From positions 124,001 to 188,000 of the forward strand of contig NZ_JACNMQ010000004.1 of the NCBI RefSeq assembly GCF_020622265.1: DNA of 64,000 nucleotides, given 5' to 3'. The position numbers were made by a program, and so were the translations under genes. Shown one piece after another: positions 55,140 to 64,000 of the stretch (position 1 is its first letter; every line of letters begins with the position of its first letter). The notes beneath the pieces are model-generated. The model made no database searches, was not told where the DNA came from, and saw only the letters and a program-made list of their open reading frames with translations. This DNA comes from Halomonas sp. M20. GTDB taxonomy: Bacteria; Pseudomonadota; Gammaproteobacteria; Pseudomonadales; Halomonadaceae.

Positions 55140-56288
55140 ATGTCTGAAGTCACGGGGTCTGGTAACAGGTTGGGAAAAGTCATCGTCGGCATGTCCGGCG
55201 GCGTCGACTCCTCCGTGTCCGCGCTGCTGCTGCTGGAACAGGGCTACCAAGTCGAAGGCCTGTTCATGAAGAACTGGGACGAGGACGACGGCACCGAATA
55301 CTGCACCGCCAAGGCGGATCTGACGGATGCTCAAGCGGTCTGCGACAAGCTCGGCATCAAGTTGCATACCGCCAACTTCGCCGCAGAGTACTGGGACAAT
55401 GTCTTCGAGCATTTTCTTGAAGAGTACCGCGCCGGGCGAACGCCAAACCCGGACATCCTGTGCAACCGGGAAATCAAGTTCAAGGTCTTTCTCGAGTACG
55501 CCGAAATGCTCGGCGCGGATATGATCGCTACCGGCCACTATGTGCGTCGCGGCGAACGTGATGGCCGCCCGCGACTGCTCAAGGGGCTCGATACCAACAA
55601 GGATCAAAGCTATTTCCTGCATGCGGTCCCGGAAGCCGCCATTGCCCGTACACTGTTTCCCGTCGGCGAACTGGAAAAACCCAGGGTACGCGAGCTGGCG
55701 GAGCAGCATGGGCTTGCAACGGCGACCAAGAAGGATTCCACGGGTATCTGCTTTATCGGCGAACGCCGCTTTCGGGATTTCCTCCAGCAGTACCTGCCCG
55801 CCCAACCCGGGCGCATCCAAACCCCGGAAGGCGACGATATCGGCGAGCATCTTGGATTGATGTACTACACCCTGGGCCAGCGTCAGGGCTTGGGCATCGG
55901 CGGCCTGGCCAATTACCCCGACGCCCCCTGGTACGTGGCGGGCAAGGATCTCGAGCGCAACGTGCTGGTGGTAGTGCAGGGTAAGCATCATCCTCTGCTC
56001 TACACGAACACGCTGACCACCGAAGCGATGGACTGGATTGCCGGCACGCCCCCGGATAAAAACATGCTGGCGACAGGCGTGTTGAGCTTGAGCGCCAAGA
56101 CCCGCTACCGCCAGGCGGACGAGCCTTGTCGTCTGCGCCTGCGAGACGATGGCGGTGTCGATGTGGTATTCGATGCCCCCCAATGGGCGGTGACACCCGG
56201 CCAGTCGCTGGTGCTCTACGAGGACGATATTTGCCTGGGCGGCGGCGTGATCCGCGGCACAGCTCAACAAGAGGCGCAGGCGGCATGA
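55140..56288 (+). CDS. mnmA: tRNA-specific 2-thiouridylase MnmA
   Basis: Adds sulfur to U34 of Lys, Glu and Gln tRNAs. ATP-pyrophosphatase loop GMSGGVDSS at residues 17-25; catalytic Cys in [15 protein letters not shown] and the second Cys in [13 protein letters not shown]. 382 residues from the ATG at 55140, which has GAGAG upstream; a longer open frame begins at 54987 but overlaps nudJ and lacks family features. hflD begins in its last codons (ATGA overlap). The order mnmA-hflD-purB matches E. coli and Pseudomonas. Confidence 0.96.
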   Translation: MSEVTGSGNRLGKVIVGMSGGVDSSVSALLLLEQGYQVEGLFMKNWDEDDGTEYCTAKADLTDAQAVCDKLGIKLHTANFAAEYWDNVFEHFLEEYRAGRTPNPDILCNREIKFKVFLEYAEMLGADMIATGHYVRRGERDGRPRLLKGLDTNKDQSYFLHAVPEAAIARTLFPVGELEKPRVRELAEQHGLATATKKDSTGICFIGERRFRDFLQQYLPAQPGRIQTPEGDDIGEHLGLMYYTLGQRQGLGIGGLANYPDAPWYVAGKDLERNVLVVVQGKHHPLLYTNTLTTEAMDWIAGTPPDKNMLATGVLSLSAKTRYRQADEPCRLRLRDDGGVDVVFDAPQWAVTPGQSLVLYEDDICLGGGVIRGTAQQEAQAA

Positions 56289-56926
56289 GCGTAGTTCCCT
56301 TTCAAACGGCCCCGGACGATCCCACCACTCGCCAGACCATTGCCCTGGCCGGCGTCTTCCAGGCGGCGACCCTGGTGGATCAACTGGCGCGCACCGGCCA
56401 ATGCGATGAACGCGCCTGGGAAACGTTGATCAATGCCACGGTGGAGACCGACCCCGAGAGCTTCGAAGCCATCTATGGCGGCCACCACAACAACCTGCGC
56501 CAGGGCCTTGTGATACTCAACGCCGTGGCAGGCCGGGAGCGGGGCATCGACCCCAGCGTGCTGCGCTATGGCTTCACCCTATTGATGCTAATGCAGAAGC
56601 TGCGCAATCAGCCCGCCATGCTGGATACCCTGGGGGAACGGCTCGTTCGCATTCAGGATCAGGCAGAACATTTCGGAGGCACCCATGAAAACGTCGTCGC
56701 AAGCCTGGGGGAGCTTTACCAGAATACCATCTCCACCTTTCGTCAGCGCATCGTTGTGCAAGGCGAGCCCACCCTGTTGCAGCAACGCATGATGCCCGAG
56801 CGGGTGCGCGCCCTGCTGCTGTCGGGGATTCGCTTTGCCCTGCTATGGCACCAGCAAGGCGGACGACGCTGGAAACTGCTGCTCCAACGCGGCGCGATGA
56901 AGAAATCCCTGGATCGACTGCTTTGA
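56285..56926 (+). CDS. hflD: HflD (YcfC), lysogeny regulator homologue
   Basis: Membrane-associated protein that in E. coli interferes with lambda CII; the bacterial role is not clear. The sequence [20 protein letters not shown] followed by RTGQ, and [20 protein letters not shown], match HflD, 213 residues from the ATG at 56285 (4-base overlap with mnmA). It is conserved between mnmA and purB in gammaproteobacteria. The [20 protein letters not shown] tail is typical. No signal peptide. Confidence 0.92.
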   Translation: MSVVPFQTAPDDPTTRQTIALAGVFQAATLVDQLARTGQCDERAWETLINATVETDPESFEAIYGGHHNNLRQGLVILNAVAGRERGIDPSVLRYGFTLLMLMQKLRNQPAMLDTLGERLVRIQDQAEHFGGTHENVVASLGELYQNTISTFRQRIVVQGEPTLLQQRMMPERVRALLLSGIRFALLWHQQGGRRWKLLLQRGAMKKSLDRLL

Positions 56927-59561
<2,635 letters not shown>

Positions 59562-59565
<4 letters not shown>

Positions 59566-59999
59566 ACATTGAACCCCCTATCAAGATCCATCAAGGCAAT
59601 TGGACGCACCTGGGCGATCAGGCCAGCGACATTCGCCGACGCGTCTTCATCGAAGAGCAAGCGGTACCTCAGGAAGAAGAATGGGACGGTCGCGACCCGC
59701 AGTGCCTGCATTTTCTGGTCTATCGCAACGACCATGCCATTGCCACGGCGCGACTGCTTCCGGATGGCCATATCGGCCGCGTTGCCGTGATCAAGGAAGA
59801 GCGCGGCCAGGGCGTCGGTGAGCAGCTAATGCGCAGAATCGTCGCGGCTGCATCGAAACGCGGTGATCGTGAAATTCTGCTGGATGCTCAGCTACACGCC
59901 TTGAGCTTTTACCGCAAACTCGGATTCCAAGCATTCGGGAACGAATTTCTCGACGCCGGCATACCGCATCGCAGCATGCGACTGATCTTGAAGGATTAA
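59562..59999 (+). CDS. GNAT family N-acetyltransferase
   Basis: A 145-residue acetyltransferase. The acetyl-CoA loop is RVAVIKEERGQGVGEQLMRR (R-x-x-G-x-G pattern) and the C-terminal strand-helix is LLDAQLHALSFYRKLGFQAF, as in the ElaA/YjcF-type GNATs. The target is unknown. Last gene of the run mnmA-hflD-purB-roxA; its ATG overlaps the roxA stop. Position downstream of roxA is conserved in Pseudomonas. Confidence 0.88.
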
Positions 60000-60411
60000 C
60001 ACTTTCTACCCAGCTGTAGCTCTCATTCATTCCCCCGAAATTTGACTACAAGAGCCGTACCAGCGTCCTCGTTCTGTAGTCAAACTACAACCCCATCTAC
60101 CCCTAAGTAATAGTTGTTAATGCCCGTTCCTATGGGGGATAGTGATAACCAGGACAGGATTGGAACGTCAGCACGTCAGATAAGTAGTCACTATCGACAG
60201 CTCTCTTCGGCTGCCCTGATATCGACTTGTTTCTTGTGTTTTCGTTGCGGCTGATCCGTCGATCGGCAGTAACCAAAAAATTACGTTTTCGCTAGTGCAG
60301 CATGAAATCAGGCGTCATCTTGCACCGGTCGATTATCGCAACGTTTCCATATCGAAGTGTTTAGTGTCCCGAATCGCTCGAGTACTTTTCCAACTAATGA
60401 AGGATGGTTCC
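60000..60411. other. 412-bp promoter region of isocitrate lyase
   Basis: No gene in any frame with support. It includes the candidate RpiR-family operator listed separately and the aceA ribosome-binding region. No clear sigma-70 promoter could be picked by eye, and no convincing terminator for the GNAT gene was seen. Confidence 0.5.
60041..60089. promoter_or_regulatory. Candidate RpiR-family (HexR/RccR-like) operator upstream of aceA
   Basis: The sequence TGTAGTCAAACTACA (60075-60089) is a perfect palindrome with 6-bp arms and a 3-base centre, matching the published HexR/RccR-type consensus (TGTA-R-T-N3-A-Y-TACA). A second, partial arm TTTGACTACA (60041-60050) forms a further inverted repeat with TGTAGTCAAA. 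It lies 320-370 bp upstream of the aceA start. In Pseudomonas, RccR controls glyoxylate shunt genes including aceA; in Shewanella HexR does. Confidence 0.55.
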
Positions 60412-62010
60412 ATGTCAGCATTTCAAGACGAGATCAAGGCTATTGCCCAATTGCGAGAAGCCCAGGCTGGCAAATGGGATGGCATCAACCCACAGCATGC
60501 CGCTCGTATGCGCTTGCAGAACCGGTTCAAGACCGGACTGGATATCGCCAAATACACCGCGCAGATCATGCGCGACGACATGGCGGCCTACGACGCAGAC
60601 AGCGCTCAGTACACCCAATCCCTGGGCTGCTGGCATGGATTCATCGGTCAGCAGAAGCTGATTTCAATCAAGAAGCATTTCGGTACCACCAAGCGTCGTT
60701 ACCTGTACCTGTCCGGCTGGATGGTCGCCGCCCTGCGTTCGGAGTTCGGCCCCCTGCCGGACCAGTCGATGCACGAGAAGACCGCCGTACCGGCTCTGAT
60801 CGAAGAGCTTTACACCTTCTTGAAGCAGGCCGATGCTTGGGAACTCAATCATCTTTTCCGCAGTCTGGAAGAGGCTCAGCAAGCGGGTGACGATGCCAAG
60901 GTCAAGGAAATCGAGCGCAAGATCGACGGTTTCGAAACCCATGTGGTGCCGATCATCGCTGATATCGATGCGGGCTTCGGCAACGAGGAAGCCACCTACC
61001 TGCTGGCGAAGAAGATGATCGAGGCCGGCGCCTGCGCCATCCAGCTCGAAAACCAGGTCTCGGATGTCAAGCAGTGCGGCCACCAGGATGGCAAGGTCAC
61101 TGTGCCCCATGCCGAGTTCCTGGCCAAGATCAACGCCGTACGCTACGCCTTTTTGGAACTGGGCGTCGATGACGGTGTGATCGTGGCGCGTACCGATTCC
61201 CTGGGTGCCGGCCTGACCCAGCAGATCGCCGTGACCAACGAACCCGGCGACCTGGGCGATCAGTACAACAGCTTCCTGGATGGTGATGAGATCGCCAGTG
61301 CCGACGACATCAACAACGGCGACGTGGTACTCAAGCAGAACGGCAAGCTGATCAAGCCCAAGCGCCTGGCCAGCGGCCTGTACCAGTTCAAGAAAGGCAG
61401 CGGTGAAGACCGGGTCGTGCTGGACTGCATCACCAGCCTGCAGCACGGCGCCGATCTTCTGTGGATCGAGACCGAAAAGCCGCATGTCGGGCAGATCGCC
61501 AGCATGGTCAACCGCATTCGTGACGCGGTACCCAATGCCAAGCTCGTCTACAACAACAGCCCGTCCTTCAACTGGACCCTGAACTTCCGCCAGCAGGTGT
61601 TCGACGCCTGGGAAGAGGAAGGCAAGGATGTTTCAAGCTACGACCGTGCCGGCCTGATGAGCGTCGAATATGACGATACCGAGCTGGGCAAGGAAGCGGA
61701 TCGTTGGACGCAGAACTTCCAGCGCGACGCCGCTCGCGAAGCGGGTATCTTCCATCACCTGATCACCTTGCCGACCTATCACACCGCCGCCCTGTCCACG
61801 GACAACCTGTCCAAGGGCTACTTCGGTGACGAAGGCATGCTGGCTTACGTGGCCGGTGTACAGCGCAAGGAAATCCGCGAAGGCATCGCCACGGTCAAGC
61901 ATCAGGACATGGCGGGCTCCAACCTGGGTGACGACCATAAGGAGTTCTTCTCCGGCGAGGGCGCACTCAAGGCGGGAGGTAAAGACAACACCATGGGGCA
62001 ATTCGGGTAA
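60412..62010 (+). CDS. aceA: Isocitrate lyase
   Basis: Glyoxylate-shunt enzyme splitting isocitrate to succinate and glyoxylate. 532 residues from ATG at 60412 with AAGGA 7 bases upstream; this is the long form found in Pseudomonas. The active-site motif is Lys220-Gln-Cys222-Gly-His224 (VKQCGHQDGKV), the K-x-C-G-H signature of isocitrate lyase. Asp/Glu metal ligands lie in IADIDAGFGNEEATYLLAKK. It stands alone, with a candidate operator upstream and a terminator downstream; malate synthase is not in the window. It competes with Icd, whose AceK-target Ser is conserved. Confidence 0.96.
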   Translation: MSAFQDEIKAIAQLREAQAGKWDGINPQHAARMRLQNRFKTGLDIAKYTAQIMRDDMAAYDADSAQYTQSLGCWHGFIGQQKLISIKKHFGTTKRRYLYLSGWMVAALRSEFGPLPDQSMHEKTAVPALIEELYTFLKQADAWELNHLFRSLEEAQQAGDDAKVKEIERKIDGFETHVVPIIADIDAGFGNEEATYLLAKKMIEAGACAIQLENQVSDVKQCGHQDGKVTVPHAEFLAKINAVRYAFLELGVDDGVIVARTDSLGAGLTQQIAVTNEPGDLGDQYNSFLDGDEIASADDINNGDVVLKQNGKLIKPKRLASGLYQFKKGSGEDRVVLDCITSLQHGADLLWIETEKPHVGQIASMVNRIRDAVPNAKLVYNNSPSFNWTLNFRQQVFDAWEEEGKDVSSYDRAGLMSVEYDDTELGKEADRWTQNFQRDAAREAGIFHHLITLPTYHTAALSTDNLSKGYFGDEGMLAYVAGVQRKEIREGIATVKHQDMAGSNLGDDHKEFFSGEGALKAGGKDNTMGQFG

Positions 62011-62043
62011 ACGCCATCCCGATATGAGCACGACTTGATGTAA

Positions 62044-62066
62044 GGGGAGGCAAATGCCTCCCCTTT
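62044..62066 (+). terminator. Intrinsic terminator of aceA
   Basis: Perfect 8-bp stem GGGGAGGC and GCCTCCCC with loop AAAT, followed by TTT, 33 bp after the aceA stop. Confidence 0.8.
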
Positions 62067-62253
62067 GTCATTATTTAGCTGTTCTTTTTTTACGGCCTAT
62101 AGCGCTTGGACTGACAGTCTCTTCCAAACGACGACTTCGCCTCGCACCATTGCTTAACTGCGTGGTCTATTAATAAGTAGCAAATCCAGCCTGTTCGCGT
62201 TAGACTTTTAACAAAACACTGTTTCTAAACAAACCTGCTTTGGAGATCAATCC

Positions 62254-62727
62254 ATGAAGTTGACTCATTATCTCCCAGTAATCGCGTTGGGACTGTTGAC
62301 GCTCGGTGGCTGCGCCAATAGCGATCTTTACTCTGGCGATACCTATCGGGGTAGCCAGGCCAAGACCGGCCAATCGGTAACTTACGGCACCATCGAGGCC
62401 TTGCGTCCGGTCAATATTCAGGCAGACGGCCCAAATCAGGGCGTACTCGGAGGACTGGGCGGCGCAGTGATGGGCGGCTTGTTGGGCAACCAGATTGGTG
62501 GCGGGTCAGGTCGTACAATTGCCACCGCCGCAGGCGCCATCGGTGGCAGTATCGCTGGCAAGAAAGTCGAAGACAGTGCGAACCGCGTCAATGCCGTGGA
62601 AATGGAAATACGCCGGGATAGCGGTGGTTCGGTAATCGTAGTGCAAAAAGCCGATCGTAACTGGCAAATAGGTCAACGCGTGCGCTTGATTGGCAGCGGT
62701 TCCAACATGAGCGTGGCACCTTATTGA
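62254..62727 (+). CDS. slyB: Glycine-zipper outer-membrane lipoprotein, SlyB/Pcp-like
   Basis: A 157-residue lipoprotein. Signal peptide MKLTHYLPVIALGLLTLGGC with lipobox L-G-G-C (Cys20). Glycine-zipper helices GVLGGLGGAVMGGLLGNQIG and GGGSGRTIATAAGAIGGSIA, then a C-terminal beta region ending WQIGQRVRLIGSGSNMSVAP. This is the 17-kDa surface antigen/SlyB pattern; SlyB stabilises outer-membrane proteins and is PhoPQ-regulated in enterics. The symbol is by similarity. It has its own terminator. Confidence 0.85.
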   Translation: MKLTHYLPVIALGLLTLGGCANSDLYSGDTYRGSQAKTGQSVTYGTIEALRPVNIQADGPNQGVLGGLGGAVMGGLLGNQIGGGSGRTIATAAGAIGGSIAGKKVEDSANRVNAVEMEIRRDSGGSVIVVQKADRNWQIGQRVRLIGSGSNMSVAPY

Positions 62728-62768
62728 GCCATGACATGACCCGTTGAATCATGATGCGTCGAATAATG

Positions 62769-62799
62769 AAAAGCCTCGCCCAATCTGGGCGAGGCTTTT
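62769..62799 (+). terminator. Intrinsic terminator of the slyB-like gene
   Basis: Perfect 14-bp stem AAAAGCCTCGCCCA and TGGGCGAGGCTTTT with a 3-base loop; the T-run on one side and A-run on the other make it bidirectional, so it may also end the small membrane protein gene on the minus strand. Confidence 0.9.
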
Positions 62800-62860
62800 C
62801 ATTTTAAGCGATTGGTGATGAGACAGATGTTGTCCAAGCGCCTGCTCACGACCCAAACAG

Positions 62861-63139
62861 TCAGTGGGCCTTGGAAAGGCCCCAGCGTACCAGCTTGCTC
62901 ACGACCCAAACGATGAGCGCCAGCAGTAGCAGCGTCATCAACATCGAAATCGGCTTCACGATGAAGGTGGCGCCCAGCACCGCCAATGCAATCCCCCAGA
63001 TCCAGCGATCCTCTCGACTGCTCTTGAACGCGGCTGGCATGTTACGCTCGAAGAACTTTCCCAAGCCCCCGTCCCACCCTTTGATTACCAATGTCAGAAT
63101 GAGGGCGAACGCGATCAACCAAATCAAGGTTACGGTCAT
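62861..63139 (-). CDS. Small membrane protein, unknown function
   Basis: A 92-residue protein with an N-terminal helix TVTLIWLIAFALILTLVIKG and two further hydrophobic segments RWIWGIALAVLGATFIVKPI and LMTLLLLALIVWVVSKLVRW, so three helices. The start at 63139 is supported by CAGGAG 7 bases upstream; an upstream Met at 63178 is less likely. Basic residues between the helices and at the C-terminus suggest an N-out or mixed topology. I recognise no family. It shares the bidirectional terminator with the slyB-like gene. Confidence 0.7.
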   Translation of the reverse strand: MTVTLIWLIAFALILTLVIKGWDGGLGKFFERNMPAAFKSSREDRWIWGIALAVLGATFIVKPISMLMTLLLLALIVWVVSKLVRWGLSKAH

Positions 63140-63378
63140 GGCATAACTCCTGGCAGGAAAAGGATAAAGGGTACTCAAAAGATGACGGCAGGGTACTCCA
63201 GGCCTTCTTGTCCGCGCAATAGCGACCGATGCATTGCCATTTATCGATCGAGGGAATCATTCTTGAATCATTGTCATTTAGAACCCATCACACATGAAAA
63301 TTATTTGCACCCCCTGACAGGCTGGAAATGGCACGTTACCATTGACGGCACATATCTTGTCGAAAGGTTCTCCTTAAC

Positions 63379-63861
63379 ATGCAGATTGCGCAAAACTCAG
63401 TTGTCGCATTTCACTACACGCTGACCAACGATACTGGTGAAGTACTAGACAGTTCGGAAGGCCGTGAACCGCTTACCTATCTTCATGGTTCCGGTAACAT
63501 CATTCCGGGTCTGGAGAAGGAGCTGGAAGGGCATCAGGATGGCGACAAGTTGCAAGTAACCGTTACGCCTGAAGAAGGCTATGGTGAAAATCAGCCCGCA
63601 CTCGTCCAGGAAGTGCCGCGCGATTCCTTCCAGGGGGTAGAGTCCATCGAGCCGGGTATGCAGTTCCAGGCCCAGACTCAAGGGGGCCCACTGATGGTTA
63701 CCGTGACCAAGGTGGAAGGCGATACCGTCACCGTCGATGGTAACCATCCCTTGGCAGGCCAGAAGCTGAATTTCGACGTTGAAATTTCTGAAGTACGCGA
63801 TGCGACCGAAGAAGAAGTCGAACATGGCCATGTGCACGATGGAAGTGAACATCAGCACTGA
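63379..63861 (+). CDS. slyD: FKBP-type peptidyl-prolyl cis-trans isomerase, SlyD-like
   Basis: A 160-residue chaperone/isomerase. FKBP halves FHYTLTNDTGEVLDSSEGRE and IIPGLEKELEGHQDGDKLQV flank an insert-in-flap domain (VTPEEGYGENQPALVQEVPR), the SlyD arrangement. The C-terminal tail VEHGHVHDGSEHQH has six His within 14 residues, suggesting metal binding, though shorter and without the Cys of E. coli SlyD. AGGTTCTCC-type upstream sequence gives a moderate RBS. A terminator follows. Confidence 0.9.
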   Translation: MQIAQNSVVAFHYTLTNDTGEVLDSSEGREPLTYLHGSGNIIPGLEKELEGHQDGDKLQVTVTPEEGYGENQPALVQEVPRDSFQGVESIEPGMQFQAQTQGGPLMVTVTKVEGDTVTVDGNHPLAGQKLNFDVEISEVRDATEEEVEHGHVHDGSEHQH

Positions 63862-63939
63862 TTTCCTGCTTTACCTTATTTACTTGCAGTGTAGGGCACA
63901 CAGCCGGTTACAGATCATCGATTGATGATTGGCTGAAGG

Positions 63940-63962
63940 GGGCGGCTTAGGCCGCCCTTTTT
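63940..63962 (+). terminator. Intrinsic terminator of slyD-like gene
   Basis: Stem GGGCGGC (63940-63946) and GCCGCCC (63951-63957), loop TTAG, followed by five T residues. Confidence 0.9.
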
Positions 63963-64000
63963 GCGTTTTTTCATTCGCCTCCACTACTTGGGACAGGTAG

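Noticed and set aside
55116-56270. Minus-strand open frame (384 codons) opposite mnmA
   Set aside because: Mirror of mnmA without family motifs; mnmA has RBS, catalytic motifs and operon context.

Overview
The window is a stretch of a moderately GC-rich gammaproteobacterial chromosome, most likely from Halomonas or a close relative (Halomonadaceae, Oceanospirillales). The evidence is a BCCT-type compatible-solute transporter, the large 180-kDa-class NAD-glutamate dehydrogenase, the long 532-residue form of isocitrate lyase, and a housekeeping gene order much like that of Pseudomonas (rarA-lolA-ftsK-aat-bpt-infA-clpA-clpS-icd-nudJ-mnmA-hflD-purB-roxA-GNAT-aceA). The genus call is an inference; there is no rRNA, tRNA or CRISPR array in the window.

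Layout. 1-5.7 kb: 3' part of a BCCT transporter, then an opposing two-gene RND efflux operon (permease and membrane-fusion protein). 5.7-19 kb is accessory and partly decayed: a DUF1428 pseudogene, a GlxA-type AraC regulator divergent from an Rv2258c-like methyltransferase, a decayed IS630-family transposase, a small secreted protein, a LysR regulator, about 0.9 kb without a credible gene, a secreted beta-propeller protein, a SARP-like regulator fused to an alpha/beta hydrolase, a homocysteine S-methyltransferase and a secreted TPR protein. 19-34.4 kb is mostly core metabolism and translation: MOSC protein, pdxB, a glutaredoxin-like protein, rlmKL, rmf, pyrD, a secreted two-domain protein, NAD-glutamate dehydrogenase, trmA, murI.

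34.4-40 kb is a second accessory block. An unusually AT-rich intergenic region precedes a two-gene redox module: a five-helix di-haem cytochrome b carrying a periplasmic ethylbenzene-dehydrogenase-like haem domain, followed by a [2Fe-2S]/FAD/NAD reductase. Next comes a LexA-box-controlled umuDC pair in which UmuD appears to lack its cleavage site, its catalytic serine and its catalytic lysine, and then a hemerythrin-fold protein that has lost key histidines. 40-64 kb is the conserved block of replication, division, tRNA and proteolysis genes, ending with isocitrate lyase, a SlyB-like lipoprotein, a small membrane protein and a SlyD-type isomerase.

Points of most interest are the apparently non-cleavable UmuD under SOS control, the candidate transmembrane electron-export module, an RpiR-family (HexR/RccR-like) palindrome upstream of aceA, nested inverted repeats in the rmf leader, a 130-bp imperfect inverted repeat at the lolA/ftsK boundary, and two copies of a dispersed intergenic repeat.
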